Shown here piece by piece: positions 8,104-14,460 of a stretch of DNA of 64,000 nt. The DNA is from Bacteroidaceae bacterium (GTDB lineage: Bacteria > Bacteroidota > Bacteroidia > Bacteroidales > Bacteroidaceae): the NCBI GenBank assembly GCA_030843315.1, contig JAUUPT010000016.1:1-64000 (forward strand). Direction: 5' to 3'. The notes beneath the pieces are model-generated. The model worked only from the letters and a program-made list of their open reading frames with translations, was not told the origin of the DNA and did no database searches. Numbering within the stretch: the stretch's first letter is position 1; the number at the start of each line of letters is the position of its first letter. Made by a program: the position numbers and the translations under genes.

Positions 8104-8415
8104 ATGAGTTACTTTCCATCACAAGATTTTATCCTATTTTACAGCTTCAGAAGTTTGGCTTCCAACTCCAATTTCGATAAAATGATAAAAATGTTACAAG
8201 CCACTATTACTAAATGTGAAGAATATGCCAAAGCTTCAGATATTACTTTTGAAGCGGTGAGAGACACATACACATACGATGGATTCATCGGTGTCAACTT
8301 ACATTTCAAGATATATGGAGACCAAGACTCTATCCTCGGCAAGGTGGCGTCTCTGTTCCGTTTTGCTGAGCTTAACAAACTGGGCTTTTGTAACCAATCG
8401 CTTCTCACCGAATAG
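8104..8415 (+). CDS. Rightward orphan gene inside the leftward early region, 103 aa
   Basis: Begins MSYFPSQDFILFYSFRSLAS. Its first 80 residues look like a real soluble mixed alpha/beta protein, and its AT-rich composition differs from the neighbours. The reading frame also continues upstream of the ATG, but the -7 box TACATTTG (8070-8077) puts the start at 8104. Its last 39 codons overlap a leftward gene tail to tail. A single gene with its own promoter pointing against a phage operon is the usual form of a moron (lysogenic conversion gene). No family is recognised and no function is claimed. Confidence 0.5.
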   Translation: MSYFPSQDFILFYSFRSLASNSNFDKMIKMLQATITKCEEYAKASDITFEAVRDTYTYDGFIGVNLHFKIYGDQDSILGKVASLFRFAELNKLGFCNQSLLTE

Positions 8416-8514
8416 AAATATCATATTGGGCTTGTAGCTGCCGGTATAGTAGCTACGACGCCCTTTCTTTCTGTTTATCATGACACATTGGTCATATACT
8501 GCTTTTGTTGCCAT
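8299..8514 (-). CDS. Hypothetical prophage protein, 71 aa
   Basis: A basic small protein (MATKAVYDQCVMINRKKGRRSY) with a helical second half (TKAQFVKLSKTEQRRHLAEDRV). It starts 12 bases after the stop of the 89-aa gene and is in the same orientation, which supports it as an operon member. It overlaps the rightward gene at 8104-8415 by 117 bases tail to tail; both can be real, but one may be a chance reading frame. Function unknown. Confidence 0.55.
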   Translation of the reverse strand: MATKAVYDQCVMINRKKGRRSYYTGSYKPNMIFLFGEKRLVTKAQFVKLSKTEQRRHLAEDRVLVSIYLEM

Positions 8515-8526
8515 ATCCTATACCAT

Positions 8527-8796
8527 TTATAAAGTTACCGTATCATTCGCTATCACAGCCTTCACATTTCCGTGAGAGTCCAGCACCTTTACCGGAGCCA
8601 CCGCTATATTTTCATCGCTCAGTAGCCGTCCGCCAAGTTCATGCAGAGCTACATGCCGCATTTGTGCAGCTTCAAGACTGTTACGTTTGAAACTCATAGC
8701 GAGACTTACGCAAGGTCTTTTCACCTTGAACACCTTCATCAGATGGTCATAAGCAGCGCTTTTCTTTTTTGGGTCTTCCCAATCAATCTTTTTCAT
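8527..8796 (-). CDS. Hypothetical prophage early protein, 89 aa
   Basis: Begins MKKIDWEDPKKKSAAYDHLM and ends with a beta-rich tail (APVKVLDSHGNVKAVIANDTVTL). No known motif is seen. It lies 5 bases downstream of the KilA-N/Bro-like gene in the leftward early operon. The amphipathic N-terminal half and small size suggest a DNA- or protein-binding accessory, but this is only inference. Confidence 0.6.
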   Translation of the reverse strand: MKKIDWEDPKKKSAAYDHLMKVFKVKRPCVSLAMSFKRNSLEAAQMRHVALHELGGRLLSDENIAVAPVKVLDSHGNVKAVIANDTVTL

Positions 8797-8801
8797 ATTT
8801 C

Positions 8802-9347
8802 TTATGCTTTAATATTTGTCAATTTATCGACCAGCGACAAGCGAAGTGCCTTGTCGTCTATCCGTGCTACGTCGGCAAGAATATCCACCAAGCGTTCTTT
8901 CGTCAGCCGATTATGATTACGCTTCATCGGTTCCGGGAAAAGAGAAAGCTGCTGAACTTGTGCCTGCACCCGATAAGCATCATCAACCTTATTCACCACT
9001 AAGTCTTCCGCCCAATCACGGAACATCTTGGCGCGCTCGGACTTGATGAAAAAGCCGAGGCGGACGATACCACGTTTGGTCCAGAGAATCTGCTTAAACT
9101 CGTAACCTGCTGATTTACATCCAGCGTTCATTTTTTGAACACTGGATATTTTGCCATTTATGAAAGTAATAAAATGCTTCCCTTCTATTAGCTCATCGGT
9201 ATGTTCCATCTTATGACGTCGTACTGTATTTCCTGAGACTCCGAAACCTTTTGCCACCTCGTTAGTGCCCATCAAGAACTCAAATTTCTCATTTGGTATA
9301 ATTTCTACAGACAGATTGTCCGAAACATGTTCTAAAACCTTCTCCAT
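8802..9347 (-). CDS. KilA-N/Bro-N-like phage antirepressor-type protein, 181 aa
   Basis: The N-terminal part (GTNEVAKGFGVSGNTVRRHK) is an HTH-like stretch, followed by a beta-rich region and LWTKRGIVRLGFFIKSERAKMFRDWAEDL; similar stretches occur in Bro-N/KilA-N-type antirepressors. The C terminus is helical. It is the first gene of the leftward operon, starting 62 bases from the -7 box of the operator-controlled promoter, and lies opposite the repressor. That position fits an antirepressor or early switch protein. The family assignment is from recognition, not a search. Confidence 0.65.
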   Translation of the reverse strand: MEKVLEHVSDNLSVEIIPNEKFEFLMGTNEVAKGFGVSGNTVRRHKMEHTDELIEGKHFITFINGKISSVQKMNAGCKSAGYEFKQILWTKRGIVRLGFFIKSERAKMFRDWAEDLVVNKVDDAYRVQAQVQQLSLFPEPMKRNHNRLTKERLVDILADVARIDDKALRLSLVDKLTNIKA

Positions 9348-9375
9348 ACTTATATTCTATTTAAAGTTTAATTCT

Positions 9376-9383
9376 TATCTTTG
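9376..9383 (+). promoter_or_regulatory. -7 box of the rightward repressor promoter
   Basis: TATCTTTG matches TAnnTTTG. It excludes the TTG at 9381 as a start codon, since that lies inside the promoter, and places the transcript start near 9390. The -33 region is poor. Confidence 0.55.
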
Positions 9384-9408
9384 AGCGCTGCAAATGCTTA
9401 TCACGATG

Positions 9409-9438
9409 CAAATATACAGAATTTCTGTAATATGCAAA
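9409..9438 (-). promoter_or_regulatory. Leftward early promoter with operator palindrome in its spacer
   Basis: Read leftward, TTTG (9438-9435) and TATATTTG (9416-9409) form a Bacteroides -33/-7 pair with an 18-bp spacer. Inside the spacer lies TACAGAA-T-TTCTGTA (9415-9429), a perfect 15-bp inverted repeat that also overlaps the edge of the -7 box. A repressor dimer bound there would block RNA polymerase. This is the expected place of the prophage early operator. Confidence 0.75.
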
Positions 9439-10124
9439 AATTTAATTCAGAAATTATGGAACTATACGAAAGAATACTTTCTAAAGAAGAGATTAACAGA
9501 CGCTTCATAATAGCAGTGACGGCAGTTATGGCGAATAAACTTAACTCCAGTAAAACAGGATTAGCTGAATCACTCGATGTAAAACCTGCAAAATTTTCAG
9601 AAATTCTGAACGGAAGAATGAATGTAGGAACAGATATGATTGCTAAAATCTGTGATTATTACGACGTCTCCCCAGATTGGCTTCTTTTAAGTCGTGGAAA
9701 CAATGTGTTCAGACAAGTAGCCAAACAGACTATATGGATTGATGATGACAATCTGAATATGAAATATACGGAAGATGGTATGCCTGATAACAAAACATCC
9801 GAAGAAGGTACTATGGACCATAGTCCAGAAAAGGTACAATCAGCTTCATCTGACGTCGTTACCCTCCGCCTCATGGAGAAGATTGATGAGAAGGACATTA
9901 AGATAGATGAACTCCAGTCCGAACTCCGTCAAAAGTCCGAAGAGCTCGCCGCCCTCAAAGCCAAATACCATCAATCCCAAGATAAGGAGCCTGAATCTCC
10001 TCCCTTGGCCATGCCTGGAACTGCCGAGGATTTTACAGAAAACTCGTATGGCGACTATGGCGAAGGCTTCTCACCCACGAAACCGCCCACCACCTCAAAG
10101 AGATTATCGGGTGGGAAAATGTAA
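9432..10124 (+). CDS. Prophage repressor with N-terminal helix-turn-helix, 230 aa
   Basis: A Cro/CI-like HTH covers about residues 20-75 (NKLNSSKTGLAESLDVKPAKFSE, then ICDYYDVSPDWLLLSRG). A coiled coil follows (around 145-185, KIDEKDIKIDELQSELRQKSEELAALK), probably for multimerisation, and then a Pro/Gly-rich C-terminal tail (TKPPTTSKRLSGGKM). No LexA-type Ser/Lys peptidase motif is seen. It is divergent from the early operon across the palindromic operator. The ATG at 9432 is chosen; 9456 is an alternative. A second 15-bp palindrome (9596-9610) lies inside its own HTH coding region. Confidence 0.8.
   Translation: MQKFNSEIMELYERILSKEEINRRFIIAVTAVMANKLNSSKTGLAESLDVKPAKFSEILNGRMNVGTDMIAKICDYYDVSPDWLLLSRGNNVFRQVAKQTIWIDDDNLNMKYTEDGMPDNKTSEEGTMDHSPEKVQSASSDVVTLRLMEKIDEKDIKIDELQSELRQKSEELAALKAKYHQSQDKEPESPPLAMPGTAEDFTENSYGDYGEGFSPTKPPTTSKRLSGGKM
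9596..9610. promoter_or_regulatory. Second repressor-type palindrome inside the repressor gene
   Basis: TTCAGAA-A-TTCTGAA is a perfect 15-bp inverted repeat whose inner 11 bases share the CAGAA-N-TTCTG core of the operator at 9415-9429. It encodes part of the recognition region of the HTH. It may be an auxiliary operator for looping or autorepression. Confidence 0.45.
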
Positions 10125-10197
10125 TCGTATTACTGCTCAAGCTACTTAATAGCTATGCATAACATCTAAACAATAACCAATAATCAATTATAGTAAC

Positions 10198-10491
10198 ATG
10201 AAACTCGTTACAGCCTTACAGAAACATATCAGTGATATGAGCATACGCCAAGAGACCACCTTACATAGGGAAATTGATGCTTTCATTTCTCAAAATCCCA
10301 ATTTAAGTGAAACAGATTTATTTAATGAAATCTACTTAAAATATGGAGAGCAAATTAAATTCCTAGAAAGTGTCACCCAATGTAAAGCCATCATTAGCAT
10401 CAAAAGTTGGGTAGCGACTTTTGGTTTTTTCTTCATCTTAGGTATAATTATTTGCATCTTTTACGTGCTATATTATTTGTTGAAGATGTAA
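10198..10491 (+). CDS. Small C-tail-anchored membrane protein, 97 aa
   Basis: The N-terminal 68 residues are soluble and helical (MKLVTALQKHISDMSIRQET). One strong membrane segment, VATFGFFFILGIIICIFYVLYYLL (around 72-95), ends the protein. It lies 73 bases after the repressor in the same orientation, so it may be expressed in the lysogen together with it, as superinfection-exclusion proteins often are. That role is inference; I do not recognise the family. Confidence 0.6.
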   Translation: MKLVTALQKHISDMSIRQETTLHREIDAFISQNPNLSETDLFNEIYLKYGEQIKFLESVTQCKAIISIKSWVATFGFFFILGIIICIFYVLYYLLKM

Positions 10492-10497
10492 CAGAGG

Positions 10498-10647
10498 ATG
10501 GCAGATTTCAATGTAAAACCCCAAGAGGAATAGCACCTATAGGCTTTTTTGAAAGAAATGAAATTGAATTAATTAACAAAGAAAGATGACACAATAAAAG
10601 GATATATAGAATTCACCGACAGCCAGTTAGGATTTGATTTACAGTAA
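10498..10647 (+). pseudogene. Remnant of a small gene of about 50 aa with two frame changes
   Basis: An ATG at 10498 opens MADFNVKPQEE and stops early. A neighbouring frame continues with coding-like TPRGIAPIGFFERNEIELINKE, and the first frame resumes with DDTIKGYIEFTDSQLGFDLQ to the stop at 10645-10647. The pieces read as one protein if a base change near the AAAACCCC run and another near AACAAAGAAAG are allowed. It lies 6 bases after the membrane protein gene. Confidence 0.35.
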
Positions 10648-10653
10648 TAAGAA

Positions 10654-10674
10654 AAAGAGGGGTTATCCCTCTTT
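10654..10674. terminator. Short convergent terminator hairpin
   Basis: AAAGAGGG-GTTAT-CCCTCTTT is a perfect 8-bp stem with a 5-base loop, followed by a T-rich stretch on the plus strand. It sits between the rightward repressor transcript and the end of the leftward 71-aa gene, which it overlaps. Confidence 0.6.
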
Positions 10675-10878
10675 CTCTTTTATAGGGTTAAATCTGCCTT
10701 TCAATACATCATTCTTAAGGATTAGCAGCAGATTTATTACGTCATCCACTTCTTCAGAGGAAGGAGCGGCCTTACAAATATCGGCAATGTACCCTGATAA
10801 GCGTTCACATGTGCCATTTACCCCAGTTTGGGCAACCATATTTTCTATATGGTTAGTGCCAGTTTTTTGATATTTCAT
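10663..10878 (-). CDS. Hypothetical small protein, 71 aa
   Basis: Begins MKYQKTGTNHIENMVAQTGVNGT and is helical in its second half (EEVDDVINLLLILKNDVLKGRFN). No signal peptide is seen. The reading frame is open further upstream to 11016, but the ATG at 10878 gives the more coding-like protein. A 51-bp hairpin element that also precedes the next leftward gene lies about 150 bases upstream. Function unknown. Confidence 0.5.
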   Translation of the reverse strand: MKYQKTGTNHIENMVAQTGVNGTCERLSGYIADICKAAPSSEEVDDVINLLLILKNDVLKGRFNPIKEKEG

Positions 10879-11030
10879 AATACATGACTTTTTTGAATAG
10901 TATTTAATGCTTTTACAGAATTTATCCCACACCAATAAGTTCCAATGCTGCTTGGCTCGCCAAGCCAATTCTACGAAATGACTCACAAACAACGAGTATA
11001 AGATATTGTATAGCATCTGAATACCTTTTA

Positions 11031-11081
11031 AATGCTCCCGGCACTATTACCGGGATCGTTTTCCATCCAACAACCAATTAC
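11031..11081 (-). repeat. 51-bp hairpin direct repeat, copy 1
   Basis: Matches the copy at 11305-11355 at 49 of 51 bases. It contains GCTCCCGG-cactatta-CCGGGATC, a GC-rich hairpin weakened by one base change in this copy, followed by a shared TTTTCCATCCAACAACCAATTA stretch. It lies just after the stop of the 69-aa gene and upstream of the 71-aa gene. Confidence 0.85.
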
Positions 11082-11082
11082 A

Positions 11083-11292
11083 CTACTCAAGGGCATATAA
11101 ACTTTCTCGCAGGGATTTAATATATTTTTTAAATCCTTGAGCTATTTCTTTTGTTTTTAATTCAGCCTCTTCGGCTGTTTGATATTCAATTACTTCTTCA
11201 GTAGAAATGGTCATTTCAACCGCATCTTCTGGGAGAATTGGAATATTTCTGCGCAAATTGAGTCTGCTGTTAAATTGTAGTTTGATTTCCAT
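11083..11292 (-). CDS. Hypothetical small protein between two repeats, 69 aa
   Basis: Begins MEIKLQFNSRLNLRRNIPILPED, with a beta-rich N-terminal half and a charged helix (EEAELKTKEIAQGFKKYIKSLRESL) at the C terminus. It is flanked exactly by the two 51-bp hairpin repeats. The upstream copy ends 12 bases before its ATG, so the hairpin is probably in its leader RNA. No family is recognised. Confidence 0.6.
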   Translation of the reverse strand: MEIKLQFNSRLNLRRNIPILPEDAVEMTISTEEVIEYQTAEEAELKTKEIAQGFKKYIKSLRESLYALE

Positions 11293-11304
11293 AATACTTC
11301 AAAT

Positions 11305-11355
11305 AATGCTCCCGGCACTATCACCGGGAGCGTTTTCCATCCAACAACCAATTAC
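11305..11355 (-). repeat. 51-bp hairpin direct repeat, copy 2
   Basis: Contains the perfect stem GCTCCCGG-cactatca-CCGGGAGC. On the minus strand it lies 12 bases upstream of the ATG of the 69-aa gene, so its 5' UTR would carry a stable hairpin. The other copy is 274 bases away in the same orientation. Confidence 0.85.
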
Positions 11356-11433
11356 CTTAAATCTCCGTACATTTTATTCCCTCAAACGGAGCGCTGAATA
11401 ATGGGAACGTTCGTCGCATTCAAACAAATTTTG

Positions 11434-11506
11434 TAGCAGGAACAAGACTCGAACTTGTGACCTCATGGATATGAACCATGTGAGCTACCTACTGCTCCAT
11501 CCTACG
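11434..11506 (-). tRNA. tRNA-Met-like gene, anticodon CAT, inside the prophage region
   Basis: The minus strand folds into a cloverleaf of 73 bases: acceptor CGTAGGA with TCCTGCT (6 of 7 pairs, first pair C-T unpaired), D arm GAGC-AGTAGGTA-GCTC, anticodon arm CATGG-TTCATAT-CCATG, variable AGGTC, and T arm ACAAG-TTCGAGT-CTTGT. The anticodon is CAT. The anticodon stem lacks the three G-C pairs of initiator tRNA, so it is elongator Met or, if the C is modified to lysidine, Ile(AUA). No CCA is encoded. The unpaired first base and its location in a mobile element leave some doubt about function. Confidence 0.75.
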
Positions 11507-11715
11507 ATATTTAGCGCCGCGCGCACGTTTATGACGCTAAAATACCATTTATTTCACTAATATACACTACTAATCAGCTACTTATACCACCTTTGCAATC
11601 TCAACACTCTTAAAAACTACTATACTATCCCCCTATAAATACATACTAAAACGTCCAAATAAGCACCTTACACAGAAACATCACCCATAAAACTGCACAA
11701 AAAAAAGGTGAAAAT

Positions 11716-11797
11716 AGTATGCCTAAACTACTAAAATCGCAAGAAAATAATATCAAAACAGTATGTCTAAACAGTATGTCTTATGGTATGCCTAAGC
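11716..11797 (+). repeat. Four direct repeats of RGTATGYCTWARC
   Basis: AGTATGCCTAAAC (11716), AGTATGTCTAAAC (11760), AGTATGTCTTATG (11773) and GGTATGCCTAAGC (11785). The spacing is 44, 13 and 12 bases. Such short iterated sites are typical of transposase, recombinase or replication-protein binding. They lie about 700 bases from the inferred prophage end. Confidence 0.65.
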
Positions 11798-11945
11798 CAC
11801 TTTTTAACGTTCTCTTCTCTCATTGACGACTATAGCATTATCATCCTTTTCCCTTCTTCTGGGATTATATTTAGGTATTCTACTAAAACGACTTAAACAC
11901 TATATCTTTTTCAGATAAATACTTCTATATAATTATTATTTGGAA

Positions 11946-11953
11946 TATCTTTG
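11946..11953 (+). promoter_or_regulatory. -7 box for the small gene at 11981
   Basis: TATCTTTG matches TAnnTTTG, 27 bases before the ATG. No clear -33 element is seen. Confidence 0.5.
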
Positions 11954-11980
11954 TATTTGAAACTTCTAAATACTAACAAT

Positions 11981-12190
11981 ATGACCAAAGTAATCCATGT
12001 ACATCTTATTTTCGAGAAGAAGGACTATTATTTCGGCAGCATCAGCGCCATCTATACGGTCTTAAATGAGGCTCAAATAGGCATCAAACAAAGTTCCTTA
12101 CTCCACGCCGGTTTATACGATGGTGGCGTCAAGATAACCCGTAGAGCCATTATCAAGCAATCTCACCTCATCCGTAGTACCCAAGAGTAA
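11981..12190 (+). CDS. Conserved-looking small protein near the prophage end, 69 aa
   Basis: Begins MTKVIHVHLIFEKKDYYFGS and continues ISAIYTVLNEAQIGIKQSSLL, with a basic C-terminal tail (VKITRRAIIKQSHLIRSTQE). The ATG at 11981 is preferred over in-frame upstream codons because a -7 box ends at 11953. I recall similar short proteins in Bacteroides mobile elements but cannot name a function. It is the last gene before the inferred prophage end and points outward. Confidence 0.6.
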   Translation: MTKVIHVHLIFEKKDYYFGSISAIYTVLNEAQIGIKQSSLLHAGLYDGGVKITRRAIIKQSHLIRSTQE

Positions 12191-12214
12191 TCCAATATCA
12201 CCCCACACAGAAAA

Positions 12215-12253
12215 AGGGCTGAATTGCGCCTTAAAAAGCATCAACTCAGCCCT
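12215..12253. terminator. Hairpin near the prophage end
   Basis: AGGGCTGA (12215-12222) pairs with TCAGCCCT (12246-12253). On the minus strand the stem is followed by a run of five T, so it would stop transcription entering from the right. It also lies 25 bases after the stop of the 69-aa gene. Confidence 0.6.
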
Positions 12254-12299
12254 CATATTATCCTTATGTAAATTTTGACCGTTTAGAAACCCATCCAAC

Positions 12300-12480
12300 C
12301 CTACTCAAATGTAAAGTAACCACTGGGTAATATCACATTTCGATTTATCTATACCCTTATACCTCAATTTGCCCCAATCCCTTTATTTATCGGCGTTCCA
12401 TTATTATTCGTCACTCTCATACTTTACATACAAAGTGTTTTACCCCCCTTATACAGTTTACTCCATCTTATTTTTCCAAA
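12300..12480. other. Inferred left end of the Mu-like prophage
   Basis: No gene is seen. The sequence carries several copies of a GTAAA core on both strands: TGTAAAGTA (12310), its complement TACTTTACA (about 12420), GTTTTACC and AGTTTACT (12430-12465). These could be transposase end-binding sites. Mu-type ends finish in CA on this side; the CA at 12477-12478, just before GH92 coding sequence resumes, is a possible terminus. The exact base is uncertain. Confidence 0.4.
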
Positions 12481-14430
12481 CGCTCCGGGTTTGTAATCAA
12501 CCAGTTGAGTGGCGGTGGTTGTGAGCACATGGGCAACTTCCCGACTTTTCCGGTGAAGGGGAAGTTGGAGATGTCTCCTGATAATATCTTGAATTACCGC
12601 ATCAATGTCACTGAAGAGCAGGGACATGCCGGCTATTACGAAGCCATGGTGCAGGAAAATATCAAAGCCAAACTAACCGTGACCGAAAGAACCGGTATGG
12701 CAAATTACGAATATCCGGCAGACCAGCAGTACGGCACGGTGATTATCGGTGGCGGTATTTCTGCTACTCCGATAGAACAGGCTGCCGTAGTGATAACTGC
12801 GCCGAATAAGTGCGAAGGATATGCCGAAGGCGGTTATTTTTGTGGCATCCGCACTCCGTATAAAGTCTATTTCGTTGCAGAGTTCGATGCAGATGCTTTA
12901 GAATCGGGCACCTGGAAAAGAGACGAACTGATGCCGAATACCACTTTTGCCGAAGGCGAGTACTCCGGTGTATATTTTACCTTCGATGTAAGTAAGAAGA
13001 AGAATATTCAATATAAGATTGGTGTTTCTTACGTTTCGGTAGAGAATGCGCGCGAAAACCTGAAAGCGGAAAATACCGGATGGGACTTCCGGCAAATACA
13101 AAATCAGGCGGAAGCTAAATGGAACCATTATCTGGGCAAGATTGAAGTAGAAGGAACCAATCCGGACCGCACGACTCAGTTTTATACCCATATGTATCGT
13201 TCCTTTATCCACCCGAATGTTTGCAGTGATGTGAATGGGGAGTATATGGGAGCAGATTATAAAGTACATAAATCCCGCTCCAAGCACTACACTTCTTTCA
13301 GCAACTGGGACACTTACCGTACACAGATTCAACTGCTGTCCATACTCGACCCGGAAGTCGCTTCCGATATTGTTATTTCCCATCAACTGTTTGCCGAGCA
13401 ATCCGGTGGCGTTTTCCCGCGCTGGGTGATGGCAAATGTAGAGACAGGCGTGATGCAAGGTGATCCGAGTCCTATCCTGATTGCCAACGCCTACGCCTTT
13501 GGAGCCCGTAATTACGACCCGAAACCCATCTTTAAGATTATGCAAAGAGGTGCTGAGACTCCGGGAGCTAAATCGCAGGATGTAGAAGCCCGTCCGGGAT
13601 TGAAGCAATATCTGGATAAAGGTTACTATAATGCTTCCATCCAACTGGAATATACATCTGCCGATTTCGCCATCGGACAATTTGGACTGCGTGCCGTAGG
13701 CGATGAGTTTGCAAGCTGGCGCTATTTCCATTTCGCCCGTTCTTGGAAGAATCTGTATAACCCTGAAACCGGCTGGCTGCAATCGCGCAATCCGGACGGT
13801 TCCTGGAAACCCCTGAGTGAAGATTTCCGTGAGTCTACTTATAAGAATTATTTCTGGATGGTGCCTTATGATATTGCAGGTTTGATAGATATTATCGGCG
13901 GTAATAAAAAGGCGGAAGCACGTCTGGATGAATTCTTTACCCGCCTGGATGCCGGATATAATGACGCCTGGTTTGCTTCCGGCAATGAGCCGAGTTTCCA
14001 CATTCCCTGGATATACAACTGGGTAGGAGTTCCTTATAAAACACAGGAGATCGTTAATCGGGTACTGAACGAGCAGTATTCAAGCAAGATTGACGGTCTG
14101 CCGGGTAATGATGACCTGGGCACTATGGGAGCGTGGTATGTATTTGCTTGCATCGGTCTTTATCCCGAGATTCCGGGTATCGGAGGCTTTACGGTGAATA
14201 CTCCGATCTTCTCATCTGTAAAGGTACATCTGCCAAAGGGTGATATTGTAATAAAAGGTGGCTCTGAGAAAAATATCTATATCAGGTCTATGAAGTTGGA
14301 CGGCAAACCATACGAAAGTACATGGATTGATTGGAACCAACTATGCAATGGTGCTACTATTGATTATGCTACTTCGAGCAAACCGGATGTGAAGTGGGGT
14401 ACTAAAATAGTTCCTCCCTCTTTCCCTTAA
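12481..14430 (+). pseudogene. GH92 alpha-mannosidase, 5' end lost at the prophage junction
   Basis: GH92 enzymes are exo-alpha-mannosidases, usually about 740-780 aa with a signal peptide. Here homology starts abruptly around SGFVINQLSGGGCEHMGNFP (about 12484) and about 650 residues remain. The signal peptide and roughly 100 residues of the N-terminal beta-sandwich are missing. The catalytic domain looks whole (SFSNWDTYRTQIQL, SADFAIGQFGLRAVGD, GNDDLGTMGAWYVFACIGLYP). The frame is open further upstream but the added residues look random. The likely cause is insertion of the Mu-like prophage. Without a signal peptide the product could not reach the periplasm. Confidence 0.85.
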
Positions 14431-14460
14431 TTCAGTTCAAACCATTAACTTTGTAACAGC

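Larger units (their letters stand above)
11507..11980. other. AT-rich gene-free segment with short direct repeats
   Basis: No credible coding region is seen here. The segment is AT-rich, holds the four RGTATGYCTWA repeats at 11716-11797, and ends with a TATCTTTG -7 box (11946-11953) for the small gene at 11981. Confidence 0.6.

Noticed and set aside
12898..14001. Long leftward frame of 367 codons inside GH92
   Set aside because: Antisense shadow of the GH92 coding sequence, with no recognisable domain.
12505..14430. GH92 as an intact gene starting at TTG 12505
   Set aside because: The protein would start in the middle of a conserved domain and lack a signal peptide; truncation is the better reading.
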